Notes under the pieces: generated by a model
What the model saw: the letters and a program-made list of their open reading frames with translations, nothing else
What the model was told of the DNA's origin: nothing
Database searches by the model: none
Position numbers and translations under genes: made by a program
Assembly: GCF_003149745.1 (NCBI RefSeq)
Contig: NZ_QGEG01000002.1
Location: 744,001-808,000, forward strand
Reading direction: 5' to 3'
Source of the DNA: Flagellimonas aquimarina
GTDB lineage: Bacteria > Bacteroidota > Bacteroidia > Flavobacteriales > Flavobacteriaceae
DNA length: 64,000 nt
In this document: piece by piece, positions 56,366 through 64,000 of the stretch
How the letters are laid out: each line of letters opens with the position of its first letter
How positions within the stretch are numbered: position 1 is the stretch's first letter

Positions 56366-57922
56366 TCAATTATCCGCAAGATTTTCATATGCACCAATAT
56401 CAGGATTTAGGGTCCTATTCACTCCTAAAATATCAGATAGTATTGGTGGGACAATATTGGAATCGGCAGCATCTAAAGCAGCAGAATTTGCTCCTATTTG
56501 AAACTGATTTTCAAAAGGCTTTGTGAAATCTGGCTCTGAGTTAAAAATTATATTCTCATATAAACCAGTATCTTCAAAATTAAACAAAGGGTTATCTGTA
56601 AACTGGTTGTTAGAATCATTAAACCGCAAAAGACAGTTTCTAAAACTAAAATTAAAAGCTGCGTTCGTATCCTGTTGCAGTGAAAGTTCAATGGACTGTG
56701 TGCCATCAATTATACAATTGATGAAATCCGCATTTTCTAAATCTCTAGTAATCGTTTCTCCCGTAGTGGATTGTATAAAGTTGTCCAGGGCCAGTGTTAC
56801 TCCAGAACGGAACCCGTTGTTCCAATAGTTGGCCAGTGTACAATGAGCAAATCTGTACTTTCCACCAGAATTTGCATGGAACGAAATATTGCCCGCACCG
56901 CCCAAGACCATATTTTCTGCTACTACACTTGCTTTTATTGCCCAAAGGTTGGTGTCCAAACTATTGTAAATCTGAGAGTTTGTTAGTGTTAGGGTAGGAG
57001 TGGTCAACAGGTCATCACCCTCCACACGTAGACCAACTGTTGCGTTTTTAAGGGTGAGATAGGAAATACTGTTGTTTATGCTTCCCTCTCTTAACCAAAT
57101 AGTTCCCCATTGTCCGGGTTCATTGGCATAAGACGACTCCAGTCTGTCACCTTCAAAGATAACTTCGTTTTCCAATAACTCCTGATCTTCGCTCAATAAG
57201 CCATTTACCAGTAGAGACGCTCCTGAACTTACTATGAGCCCGGAGTTTTTGTGAAAATGTATGCGAGCTCCAGCTTCAATGGATAAGGTGTTGCCATCAG
57301 GTACTGCTGCATAGCCATAAATTACGTAAGGCTTTTCATTGGTAAACTGGAGTTCATCTGGTTCTAAAAGAAAACCTTCAATGCTAATTTCATTCCCCTC
57401 TTCGTCCAAACCAAGAACCAAGGTTTCCTTTGTACCGTCCGATAGTTCTCTCGGATATAAAAAAACAGCATCCTTTACCAGCGTAACCAATGGTATTTCC
57501 TGCGCATTGGAGCCGTTACCAAAAATGATGTCATCAGTATACAAAAACTCATTTTCAAAAGTTTGGGCAACGTCAAAAGTGGTCTCAATAAAAACAAACA
57601 AGCTGTCTTTGGCCAATAAAGGTATGTTGGTGAATTCTTTTCCGGCCATGCCATCTACATTAAGCCTATAGCTGCTGTTCTGACCGCTTTCCAGACCAAT
57701 AAAAGGAACTAGGATATCATCACTGCTTCTGTTGTATACTTTAAGAGTATAGGTACTGCTTCCAATATTGGTGAAGATGGTATCCAAAAAAACAGTGTCT
57801 TTGGAAAATTCCAAGTTACCTGAGCTAGGAGAATAATCAAAATCCTTGCGGCAAGAGCTCCATGTAATTACAAGAGCAAGCCCTAAAACTATCGCGATTA
57901 ACTTTGTATACCAGTGGTTCAC
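56366..57922 (-). CDS. Lipoprotein with parallel beta-helix, function unknown
   Basis: A 518-residue lipoprotein (lipobox ITWSSC, Cys24). The N-terminal part has an Ig-like fold (VFLDTIFTNIGSSTYTLKVY). From about residue 200 it is a right-handed beta-helix with repeated short strands: NTLSIEAGARIHFHKNSGL, SYLTLKNATVGLRVEG, ADFINCIIDGTQSIE. The C-terminal NSAALDAADSNIV ... GAYENLADN ending is the choice-of-anchor Q feature. Beta-helix proteins often bind or cleave polysaccharide; no catalytic residues are evident. GTG start overlapping the thioesterase stop as GTGA. Confidence 0.72.
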   Translation of the reverse strand: MNHWYTKLIAIVLGLALVITWSSCRKDFDYSPSSGNLEFSKDTVFLDTIFTNIGSSTYTLKVYNRSSDDILVPFIGLESGQNSSYRLNVDGMAGKEFTNIPLLAKDSLFVFIETTFDVAQTFENEFLYTDDIIFGNGSNAQEIPLVTLVKDAVFLYPRELSDGTKETLVLGLDEEGNEISIEGFLLEPDELQFTNEKPYVIYGYAAVPDGNTLSIEAGARIHFHKNSGLIVSSGASLLVNGLLSEDQELLENEVIFEGDRLESSYANEPGQWGTIWLREGSINNSISYLTLKNATVGLRVEGDDLLTTPTLTLTNSQIYNSLDTNLWAIKASVVAENMVLGGAGNISFHANSGGKYRFAHCTLANYWNNGFRSGVTLALDNFIQSTTGETITRDLENADFINCIIDGTQSIELSLQQDTNAAFNFSFRNCLLRFNDSNNQFTDNPLFNFEDTGLYENIIFNSEPDFTKPFENQFQIGANSAALDAADSNIVPPILSDILGVNRTLNPDIGAYENLADN

Positions 57923-58314
57923 ACTTTTTTGAATAAATTTTGAACTGATTCTGGAACCCGTTTTGGCCTAAACGTTTTAGCATCCAAAAGGCACCATTCT
58001 GTAATAGCGTTAACTAAAAGTTGCTCGGTTTTATTGTTTCGTATCTCAACAACTCTTGTGGACAATGGTCCTCTTGTACTTTTTATATGTGTGTTCACTA
58101 CAATTGGGTCATCGAGCTTTGCTGGTTTTGCGTAGGTGATATTATGGTTTTTCACTACCCAGACCATTTCATTCCTGGTGGCTTCATCCACAACCTTTAA
58201 CCAATGGTTTTTAGATATTTCCTGAACCCACTCAATATACCTTATGTTGTTGACATGGTTAAGGTCATCAAGATCTTCTTCTACTACCTTAAAAGTTTCT
58301 TTGTAGTGCTGCAT
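57919..58314 (-). CDS. Acyl-CoA thioesterase (hotdog fold)
   Basis: A 131-residue hotdog protein. The N-terminus YKETFKVVEEDLDDLNHVNN, then IRYIEWVQEISKNHW, matches acyl-ACP/acyl-CoA thioesterases, with the catalytic-site segment DLNHVNNIRYIEW, and VVKNHNITYAKPAKLDDPI, WCLLDAKTFRPKRVPE typical of the family. It overlaps the cyclase gene as TAATG and the beta-helix lipoprotein as GTGA, forming a three-gene operon. It is a second, distinct thioesterase from the YbgC-like one at 6008. Confidence 0.86.
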   Translation of the reverse strand: MQHYKETFKVVEEDLDDLNHVNNIRYIEWVQEISKNHWLKVVDEATRNEMVWVVKNHNITYAKPAKLDDPIVVNTHIKSTRGPLSTRVVEIRNNKTEQLLVNAITEWCLLDAKTFRPKRVPESVQNLFKKV

Positions 58315-59393
58315 TAGCTTTTTTTGCGGATTTTCACCTCAAAAAGCTTGTTCCAGTTTTTACCGGTTACAAAAAAAGTTCCCCTTTCCTTATGATAGGC
58401 CACTCCGTTGAGAACAGAATTGCCTTCGTCCCATTGTGGCCCTTTGTCGATTTTGTTTTTCAGCCCTCCAAAATTTATTACGCCTTCAATGGCCCCAGAA
58501 GTGGCATCTATGATCATCATGCTTTCTTTTTGGTAGACATTGGCATAGATTTTCCCGTCCACAAATTCCAGCTCGTTTGCCATATTGAATATTGATTTGT
58601 TGGTCACAGTTTCAATATAGCCCTGTTCTTCAAGGGTAGTTGGGTTCAAAAACCAAATTCTTTCTGTTCCGTCGCTTTTAAAGAGCTTTTCACCATCGTT
58701 ACAAAGGCCCCAGCCTTCGCGGCTTTCACCATAGCTAAAATTTTGAATTTTCTCCAGGTTTGAAGGGTTGTAAACGTACCCAAGCCCACTTTGCCAGGTT
58801 AGTTGGTAGAGCTTATCATTGAGCAAGGTGATGCCTTCTCCGAACACTGTTTTGTCCAGATCTATTTGTTGAAGAATTTCTCCTGTTTCAAAATCTACTT
58901 TTCTAACAGTTGAAGCTCCTTTTTTTCCGGTACTTTCATAAAGAACTCCATTGCTGAATTCCAAGCCTTGCGTGTAAGCTTTTGGATCATGGGGGTAGGT
59001 GTTGATAATTTCATAGGTATAAACTTCTGGTGCTTTTGCGGCCAAGAGCTTAATCTTTTTTTGAATTTCTACTTGCTGATCTTCAATTTTAAATTTTGCG
59101 ACCAACAGTTTATTTCCCAAAGTGGGCATGTTAAGAATTACCTTGCCATTTGCTTGGGTCAATTGTCTGCCATCAATAAAATAGTCAGGGATAGATATCT
59201 CAATATCCTTTTTGTTCTTTATGGCAATGCCAACTTCCTGTTTTTGCTGGAACTTCTTTTTGTTTCCTTCAAGCTGAATATCAAAAAGTTTGGCAGGGTC
59301 TTTATCTCCGCCGCAAGCCAGAAAAAAAAGTAAGAATCCGTAAACTGAAAGTAGTTTAGTCATAATTTTTAAAACGTGTTTCATATTAAACAT
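58314..59393 (-). CDS. Glutaminyl-peptide cyclotransferase (beta-propeller type), lipoprotein
   Basis: Turns an N-terminal glutamine of exported proteins into pyroglutamate. The C-terminal part (from about 120) is the metal-independent plant-like five-bladed propeller: PHDPKAYTQGLEFSNGVLYE, GEGITLLNDKLYQLTWQSG, ISGREGWGLCNDGEKLFKSDG-type segment (REGWGLCNDGEKLFKSDGTE), VDGKIYANVYQ, and NGVAYHKERGTFFVTGKNW. A lipobox (FFLAC) puts it in the periplasm. Three ATGs (59393, 59384, 59363) are possible. A promoter at 59439-59432 on the minus strand fits TANNTTTG. Confidence 0.87.
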   Translation of the reverse strand: MFNMKHVLKIMTKLLSVYGFLLFFLACGGDKDPAKLFDIQLEGNKKKFQQKQEVGIAIKNKKDIEISIPDYFIDGRQLTQANGKVILNMPTLGNKLLVAKFKIEDQQVEIQKKIKLLAAKAPEVYTYEIINTYPHDPKAYTQGLEFSNGVLYESTGKKGASTVRKVDFETGEILQQIDLDKTVFGEGITLLNDKLYQLTWQSGLGYVYNPSNLEKIQNFSYGESREGWGLCNDGEKLFKSDGTERIWFLNPTTLEEQGYIETVTNKSIFNMANELEFVDGKIYANVYQKESMMIIDATSGAIEGVINFGGLKNKIDKGPQWDEGNSVLNGVAYHKERGTFFVTGKNWNKLFEVKIRKKS

Positions 59394-59425
59394 GCTTGAC
59401 CATCGAAATTAAGAATGTAATATGA

Positions 59426-59455
59426 TTGCAGCAAATTTAAAAGGTCGTATATTTG
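59426..59455 (+). promoter_or_regulatory. Promoter of ffs (TTG-N19-TATATTTG)
   Basis: TTG at 59426-59428 and TATATTTG at 59448-59455 with a 19-base spacer. The RNA starts 6 bases after the element. On the other strand TAAATTTG (59432-59439) with a TTG 23 bases upstream serves the cyclase gene, so two promoters overlap back to back. Confidence 0.8.
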
Positions 59456-59460
59456 CATTT

Positions 59461-59554
59461 GGCAAGTCCTACACGACCAGCTCCTGCAAAATCCCCCAGG
59501 GTGGGAACGCAGCAAGGGTATGTGGTCGTAGCGGTGCGATGTAGGTAGCTTGCC
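59461..59554 (+). ncRNA. ffs: Signal recognition particle RNA, small bacterial type (ffs)
   Basis: RNA of the signal recognition particle, which with Ffh targets membrane and secretory proteins. The terminal stem GGCAAG (59461-59466) pairs with CTTGCC (59549-59554). The apical domain-IV core GGGTGGGAACGCAGCAAGG, preceded by CTCCTGCAAAATCCCCC, contains the conserved GGAA tetraloop and the Ffh-binding internal loops. A run of T (59555-59561) right after the stem acts as the terminator. About 94 nucleotides, the small domain-IV form. The consensus promoter ends 6 bases before it. Confidence 0.95.
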
Positions 59555-59616
59555 TTTTTTTGTTCCCAAAAGTCACGTAATTGTGAATGCTTCAACTACA
59601 ATTTTAAACCGTAATT

Positions 59617-60426
59617 ATGGATAAAAAAGTTGTTTTGATAACTGGTGGTTCCTCAGGCTTAGGAAAGGCCATCGGTACTTATTTGACCTCCAAGAATTTT
59701 AAGGTTTACGGCACCGCCAGAAATCCAAAAAACTACCAAGATTTTGACGCTTTTGAGCTCTTGCCACTGGATGTGAAGATTCCGGAGACCATTACCAAAG
59801 CGGTTGCCGATGTCATTTCTAAGGAGGGAAGATTGGATGTTTTGATCAATAATGCAGGGGTAGGCATTACTGGCCCTATTGAAGAAACACCACATGAAGA
59901 AATATTAAATGTTTTTGACATTAATTTTCACGGACCCGTGCATGTAATGAAAGCCGTTTTGCCCCAAATGCGTGAACAAGGTGGAGGAAAAATCATAAAT
60001 ATCACCTCCATTGCTGGTTATATGGGCCTACCATTTAGAGGGTATTATTCTGCATCTAAAGGTGCATTGGGATTAATTACAGAAGCTTTGAGAATGGAGG
60101 TCAAGGATTTTGACATTACCATTACCAATCTTGCCCCGGGGGATTTTGCTACCAATATAGCGGCAGGTAGGTATCACTCGCCAGTTACAGATGGCTCGCC
60201 TTATCAAGAGGTGTATCAAAAATCGTTGAACTTGATGAACGAACATGTTGATGCTGGGGGCAATCCTATACAAGTTGCAGAGAAGGTTTACGGAATCATT
60301 CAGAAAAAAAGCCCAAAAGTTCATTACCCAGTAGGAGAGTTCATGCAAAGGGTTTCACTTTCTTTGAAGAAGATTTTACCGGACAAACTGTACGAGAAAC
60401 TTCTCCTTAATCACTACAAGCTGTAA
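59617..60426 (+). CDS. SDR family NAD(P)-dependent oxidoreductase
   Basis: A 269-residue short-chain dehydrogenase. VVLITGGSSGLGKAIGTYL is the TGxxxGxG cofactor site, INNAGVGITGPIEE the NNAG motif, IINITSIAGYMG the catalytic serine, and YYSASKGALGLITEAL the catalytic Tyr-Lys. The arginine in GTARNPKNYQ favours NADP. The C-terminal tail (LSLKKILPDKLYEKLLLNHY) is like flavobacterial retinol-dehydrogenase-type SDRs. Substrate unknown; it has no operon partner. Confidence 0.9.
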   Translation: MDKKVVLITGGSSGLGKAIGTYLTSKNFKVYGTARNPKNYQDFDAFELLPLDVKIPETITKAVADVISKEGRLDVLINNAGVGITGPIEETPHEEILNVFDINFHGPVHVMKAVLPQMREQGGGKIINITSIAGYMGLPFRGYYSASKGALGLITEALRMEVKDFDITITNLAPGDFATNIAAGRYHSPVTDGSPYQEVYQKSLNLMNEHVDAGGNPIQVAEKVYGIIQKKSPKVHYPVGEFMQRVSLSLKKILPDKLYEKLLLNHYKL

Positions 60427-60459
60427 AGTGATGGCATGTTTTTTGATAATTGAAGAAAC

Positions 60460-60876
60460 ATGAGACAAACCAAAAGAATATTCGGAATTTTCGTAGTTAT
60501 CGCAGCATCTTTTTTCTACGGCTGTGATGAGATTTATGAGTGCATCTTTAATATTGAGCCCGAAATACATGATAGGCAATTGCTTATTGGTGTTGTTGGG
60601 GAAAGATATAGTGACTTTATCACTGCTGAGATAAGTAATGAGGTAAATGATAATGACTATGATTACTTTTTTGATGTTCTAGGAGAGCTTCCGCCCGGAC
60701 TCTTCTATGATGAAAATCGAAGGTCCATAGAAATATTTGGTATTCCAGAGGAGGCCGGTGTGTATAGATTTAGAGTAGAATTGTTTGTCGAATCTTTCGA
60801 CTTTAACGGTTTTGATTCCAGCCCAACTTGTTCAGAATCTACGATTAGGGATTTTACATTGCAAGTCTTGGAATAG
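60460..60876 (+). CDS. Small lipoprotein with Ig-like (He_PIG-type) domain
   Basis: A 138-residue exported protein with a lipobox FFYGC (Cys22). The mature part contains GELPPGLFYDENRRSIEIFG followed by IPEEAGVYRFRVEL, the pattern of putative Ig/cadherin-like domains (a loop LPPGL followed by G-x-P-x-x-A-G-x-Y). Two cysteines (YEC near the N-terminus and SPTCSES near the end) could form a disulfide in the periplasm. Function unknown; such domains bind proteins or sugars. Confidence 0.65.
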   Translation: MRQTKRIFGIFVVIAASFFYGCDEIYECIFNIEPEIHDRQLLIGVVGERYSDFITAEISNEVNDNDYDYFFDVLGELPPGLFYDENRRSIEIFGIPEEAGVYRFRVELFVESFDFNGFDSSPTCSESTIRDFTLQVLE

Positions 60877-60985
60877 ACTCTATATACGTTCGTTTGTTAT
60901 TTTTAATCAAAAATTGAAGTCAAGGCTTCTTATTGTTGTAAATTCGCAGCTGATTCTATATACAACTTAAAACAACGTAATAAGA

Positions 60986-61642
60986 ATGAAATTTTTTATT
61001 GATACAGCCAATCTTGACCAAATCTCCGAAGCACAACAACTGGGAGTTTTGGATGGTGTGACCACCAACCCATCTTTGATGGCCAAAGAAGGAATTACCG
61101 GAAAGGAAAGCATCCTAAAACATTATGTGGATATCTGTAACATTGTTGATGGTGATGTCTCAGCAGAAGTAGTTTCAACAGATTTTGATGGCATGGTGAA
61201 AGAAGGGGAGGAGCTTGCAAAATTGCATGAGCAAATCGTTGTGAAAGTTCCTATGATAAAGGACGGTGTAAAAGCATTAAAATATTTTTCAGATAAAGGA
61301 ATAAGAACCAATTGTACTTTGGTGTTCTCTGCAGGACAGGCTTTATTGGCCGCAAAGGCCGGAGCTACTTATGTGTCTCCTTTTTTAGGACGTTTGGATG
61401 ATATCTCTACAGATGGACTTAACTTAATATCTGAAATAAGACTTATATATGACAACTACGGATTTGAAACCCAAATCTTAGCGGCATCAATCCGCCATAC
61501 AATGCATGTAATTGATTGTGCAAAAATTGGTTCAGATGTGATGACCGGACCTTTATCTTCAATAGAAGGCCTTTTAAAACATCCACTTACCGACATAGGT
61601 TTGGAAAAATTCTTGGCTGACTACAGGAAAGGGAACGGATAA
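60986..61642 (+). CDS. fsa: Transaldolase-family / fructose-6-phosphate aldolase
   Basis: A 218-residue short transaldolase of the TalC/FSA group. The start [20 protein letters not shown], the [13 protein letters not shown] loop, the Schiff-base Lys87 in IVVKVPM, and [33 protein letters not shown] are diagnostic. Bacteroidota often use this short form as their main transaldolase in the pentose phosphate pathway, so it may work as transaldolase rather than as FSA; the sequence alone does not separate the two. It is followed by a terminator. Confidence 0.92.
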   Translation: MKFFIDTANLDQISEAQQLGVLDGVTTNPSLMAKEGITGKESILKHYVDICNIVDGDVSAEVVSTDFDGMVKEGEELAKLHEQIVVKVPMIKDGVKALKYFSDKGIRTNCTLVFSAGQALLAAKAGATYVSPFLGRLDDISTDGLNLISEIRLIYDNYGFETQILAASIRHTMHVIDCAKIGSDVMTGPLSSIEGLLKHPLTDIGLEKFLADYRKGNG

Positions 61643-61664
61643 AGAAAAAAGTATAAATCATAAG

Positions 61665-61698
61665 AAGCTCCAGAAACTAATGTTTTTGGGGCTTTTTT
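61665..61698 (+). terminator. Intrinsic terminator of the transaldolase gene
   Basis: A 13-bp stem including G-U pairs (AAGCTCCAGAAAC / GTTTTTGGGGCTT, loop TAAT) followed by a T run, between convergent genes. Confidence 0.8.
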
Positions 61699-61700
61699 GT

Positions 61701-63089
61701 TTAGAAAGAAGTATACAGGTTTGCAAATGCGTCAACAATTACAGTGTCTTTGGCAATAACACATTTGTTTAGGCCGTCTATGATCATTGCGGTTTGTATT
61801 TCTTTAAAGTCCTCTCCACGAAATTGAGTGTTTTTATCCAATTGGTATTCTTCAACTATACTTAACCATTGTGGGTAGCTAGTCCTTAGGTTAATGCCAA
61901 CAAAAGTATAATCAGGATATTTGGCCTTCAATCTTGAGACATGATTGGTCACATTCCTAAAATGTCTTTTTTGCGAAGCGGTCCAAAAATAAAAGACTGT
62001 TTTCTTCTCTTTGCTTACTTCTTTTATGGACAACTTGTTATGGTTTACATCTGAGACAATTAGGTCGGGGAGATCATTGTTCGGCTGCAGGTTTTGAATT
62101 CCTTGATATAGGTAGGTGATCTCTTCTTTATGTTTATCATTAGAAGACAATGAACGAAACTTATCAATAAAAATTTGGCACTCCATATTAGTGGAGTTAC
62201 GTTCTTTAAGCAAATAATCCATTGCAATGTTTCTAAACAGAATATCCCTAAGTTCTGTTTCTTTTACCAAACTATCCACAAGACTAAGCTTGTGCTTGTT
62301 AAAATGTAAATGATTGCTTACGGCTACTTTGTTTTCTGTTCCACAATTTTTCATACATGCCATATAGGACAGGTTGCCAAAGTGGTACTTCATAAAATCA
62401 AAATAGGGTCTAAAATAGGTTAAATCCCTACTGTTTAAATCTAAGGTTTTTCTATAGTCGTAAAAGCCATCCTCTAAATCATGGATGGTTTCTTCACCGG
62501 TTTTTTTCTTATGGTAGAAAGGATACTTCTCTTTATGTATGTAACTGTTATAATCAATTGAAGCTTTTGCCATAGCCAACACTCTATCAGTTAACTGATT
62601 ATCCTGGACAAGCTCTTCTAAATGTGTTATTTTCAAAAGTCTTAAAGAATCAACTCTTTTATTGAAAGCTTCAGGGTCTAGCTTGTAATAGCTGTGTATT
62701 ATAGCTTCCTCATTTTCATAAGCAAGGAACATTTCAATCAAGAAATTATTGATTTCACTTCCCTTGCCAGAAAAGACAAGAGATTCATCAAACTCCATGG
62801 TATTGAGTCTTATAAGAATGCTATCACCTTCCTGAAGATATAAGTATTGTAGCTCAGGACTGTGGTCAAAGTGGTAAAGGCCTTCCTCAATTCCTTGCAG
62901 GTTAAAAGCAAAACGATTGCCCTCATCCAATTTAACAGAGTCTATAAAACTATCGTTTCTATAAAGAACAACATAGTCGCTAGTAGGGTTTACAATTTCG
63001 CCTCCAAAGAAAACCGAAGGACACCCGTCTGATTTTTCAGAGCATGCCAAAATTGAAAAAAGAGAGCAGCAGAGTAAAAATCTTATCAT
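61701..63089 (-). CDS. Lipoprotein with degenerate thioredoxin/TlpA-like domain
   Basis: A 462-residue lipoprotein (lipobox ILAC, Cys16). After an N-terminal beta-rich region (GGEIVNPTSDYVVLYRND, like DUF4369) and a helical middle, the last 150 residues resemble a TlpA/thioredoxin fold: LPDLIVSDVNHNKLSIKEV, KKTVFYFWTASQKRHF, DYTFVGINLRTSYPQWLSIV. The place of the active CxxC after FYFW reads TASQKRHF, with no cysteine, so it cannot act as a thiol oxidoreductase. Position and export fit a periplasmic binding role. The gap upstream (63090-63259) has no gene. Confidence 0.72.
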   Translation of the reverse strand: MIRFLLCCSLFSILACSEKSDGCPSVFFGGEIVNPTSDYVVLYRNDSFIDSVKLDEGNRFAFNLQGIEEGLYHFDHSPELQYLYLQEGDSILIRLNTMEFDESLVFSGKGSEINNFLIEMFLAYENEEAIIHSYYKLDPEAFNKRVDSLRLLKITHLEELVQDNQLTDRVLAMAKASIDYNSYIHKEKYPFYHKKKTGEETIHDLEDGFYDYRKTLDLNSRDLTYFRPYFDFMKYHFGNLSYMACMKNCGTENKVAVSNHLHFNKHKLSLVDSLVKETELRDILFRNIAMDYLLKERNSTNMECQIFIDKFRSLSSNDKHKEEITYLYQGIQNLQPNNDLPDLIVSDVNHNKLSIKEVSKEKKTVFYFWTASQKRHFRNVTNHVSRLKAKYPDYTFVGINLRTSYPQWLSIVEEYQLDKNTQFRGEDFKEIQTAMIIDGLNKCVIAKDTVIVDAFANLYTSF

Positions 63090-63232
63090 ATAAAGGGAAC
63101 CATATGTTTGACCAACAAAATTAAGTATACCATATAGTGATCCCTGTTAATAGCTAGTTAAATGTTGTAAAACCTTGTAATTGTGTAGTTTAATAATGTG
63201 TTTTTAAATTAGTAATAAGGACCTGTTTTAGC

Positions 63233-63240
63233 TATTTTTG
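63233..63240 (+). promoter_or_regulatory. Putative -7 element TATTTTTG of the ABC-F gene
   Basis: It fits TANNTTTG and predicts a leader of about 14 bases before the ATG at 63260. The -33 region is poorly matched. Confidence 0.45.
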
Positions 63241-63259
63241 CAAAAAAATTAATAGTTGC

Positions 63260-64000
63260 ATGTTATCAGTATCTAATTTATCTGTGCAGTTTGGAAAAAG
63301 GGTTTTGTTTGATGAAGTAAATGTGACCTTCACCCATGGAAATTGTTATGGCATTATTGGTGCCAATGGAGCAGGAAAATCTACTTTTTTAAAAATTATT
63401 GCAGGGCAAATTGATGCCACTTCCGGAAACGTACATTTGGAACCAGGAAAGAGGATGTCCATTTTGGAACAGAATCATAACGCTTATGATGAAGTTCCAG
63501 TTTTGGAGACAGTTGTCATGGGTAATAAACCTCTGTTTACGATTAAAAAAGAGATTGACGCCCTGTATGCGGATTATACTGATGAAAATGCCGAAAGAAT
63601 TGGAGAGCTGCAAGTTCAGTTTGAAGAAATGGACGGATGGAATGCAGATAGCAATGCCGCCGCATTGTTGTCCAACCTGGGAATTTCAGAGGAGTTGCAT
63701 TATACCAACATGGCTGATATGGACTCCAAATTAAAGGTACGTGTGCTTTTGGCCCAAGCTTTGTTTGGCAACCCGGATCTATTGATCATGGATGAGCCCA
63801 CAAACGATTTGGATTATGAAACCATAAGTTGGCTAGAGAATTTCTTGGCCAATTATGAAAATACGGTTATCGTTGTATCTCACGATAGGCACTTTTTAGA
63901 TGCTGTTTGTACGAGCATTGCAGATATAGACTTTGGAAAAATCAATCTTTTCTCGGGAAATTATACGTTCTGGTACCAAAGTAGCCAATTGGCGGCCCGT
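63260..64000 (+). CDS. ABC-F family ATPase (3' end outside window)
   Basis: The first 247 residues of a soluble ABC-F protein, with no stop before the edge. MLSVSNLSVQFGKRVLFDEV opens the first nucleotide-binding domain, Walker A is GANGAGKST (34-42), Walker B is LLIMDEPTNDLD, and the switch is VVSHDRHFLD. The signature region, usually LSGG-like, reads MDSKLKVRVLLAQALFG, as in the YbiT-like subgroup. ABC-F proteins act on ribosomes or rescue stalled ones; resistance types exist, but this one looks like the housekeeping kind. Confidence 0.9.
   Translation, partial: MLSVSNLSVQFGKRVLFDEVNVTFTHGNCYGIIGANGAGKSTFLKIIAGQIDATSGNVHLEPGKRMSILEQNHNAYDEVPVLETVVMGNKPLFTIKKEIDALYADYTDENAERIGELQVQFEEMDGWNADSNAAALLSNLGISEELHYTNMADMDSKLKVRVLLAQALFGNPDLLIMDEPTNDLDYETISWLENFLANYENTVIVVSHDRHFLDAVCTSIADIDFGKINLFSGNYTFWYQSSQLAAR

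Noticed and set aside
59381-59569. Open frame of about 62 codons on the minus strand
   Set aside because: It runs antisense through the SRP RNA gene and its promoter; no coding signature.

Overview
The window looks like the chromosome of a member of the Flavobacteriaceae (phylum Bacteroidota). The base composition is AT-rich, Shine-Dalgarno sequences are nearly absent, and promoters carry the flavobacterial TANNTTTG -7 element. Marker genes agree: the Bacteroidota-type RNA polymerase omega subunit, the type IX secretion (T9SS) protein PorD, a PorP/SprF-like outer-membrane protein, the bacillithiol-related protein YtxJ and the two-domain RibD. I see no tRNA, rRNA, CRISPR array, insertion sequence or prophage, so this is ordinary chromosomal backbone with one more lineage-specific stretch at about 51-56 kb.

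Region by region. 0-3.1 kb: dapF (cut by the window edge), an acetyltransferase, mltG and a second lysozyme-fold wall hydrolase, a cell-wall-precursor and wall-remodelling group. 3.2-5.8 kb (minus strand): an RsmI-like methyltransferase, a low-molecular-weight tyrosine phosphatase and dnaA. 6-9.5 kb: a thioesterase, then a tightly coupled minus-strand operon ribD-HAD phosphatase-EamA transporter-YigZ. 9.5-12.9 kb: acetyltransferase-prmC-ligA. 12.9-19.2 kb (mostly minus): envelope proteins of uncertain role, a ComEC-type metallo-beta-lactamase-fold hydrolase and a 5'-nucleotidase split into two genes. 19.3-26.7 kb (plus): a DUF6913-like gene and dapA, then bamD-rpoZ-coaBC-porD-recN, then fabI. 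26.7-31.7 kb: a glycosyltransferase, a YbbR-domain protein, coaE and an OmpR-type two-component pair.

31.7-40.4 kb is a long run of minus-strand genes: gluconate permease and kinase, miaA, a voltage-gated potassium channel with a zinc ribbon, an exonuclease/GIY-YIG fusion, a YggS-family PLP protein, a DUF1015 protein, a 3-hydroxyacyl-CoA dehydrogenase and a Gfo/Idh/MocA oxidoreductase. 40.5-51.2 kb holds pcm, smpB, two lipoproteins, a PorP/SprF-SPOR fusion, a TetR regulator, clpB, ytxJ, a lipoprotein and glyA.

51.2-56.3 kb is a signalling island: an unknown cytoplasmic protein, a LuxR-type response regulator with a TPR-lipoprotein histidine kinase, two tiny lipoproteins (one of only 52 residues) and a LytTR regulator whose receiver domain has lost its phosphorylation residues. 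A near-identical, roughly 21-base element lies upstream of two of these genes. 56.4-59.4 kb encodes a beta-helix lipoprotein, a thioesterase and a glutaminyl-peptide cyclotransferase. The SRP RNA gene ffs is at 59.46 kb. An SDR enzyme, a small lipoprotein, a transaldolase-family aldolase, a thioredoxin-like lipoprotein without its cysteines and a partial ABC-F ATPase finish the window.

Two themes link separate genes. First, all four proteins with a clear type I signal peptide have Gln right after the predicted cleavage site, and the window also encodes a cyclase that turns such N-termini into pyroglutamate. Second, the ffs promoter calibrates the distance from the -7 element to the RNA start, and on that ruler several genes (ytxJ, smpB, ribD) appear to make leaderless or nearly leaderless mRNAs.
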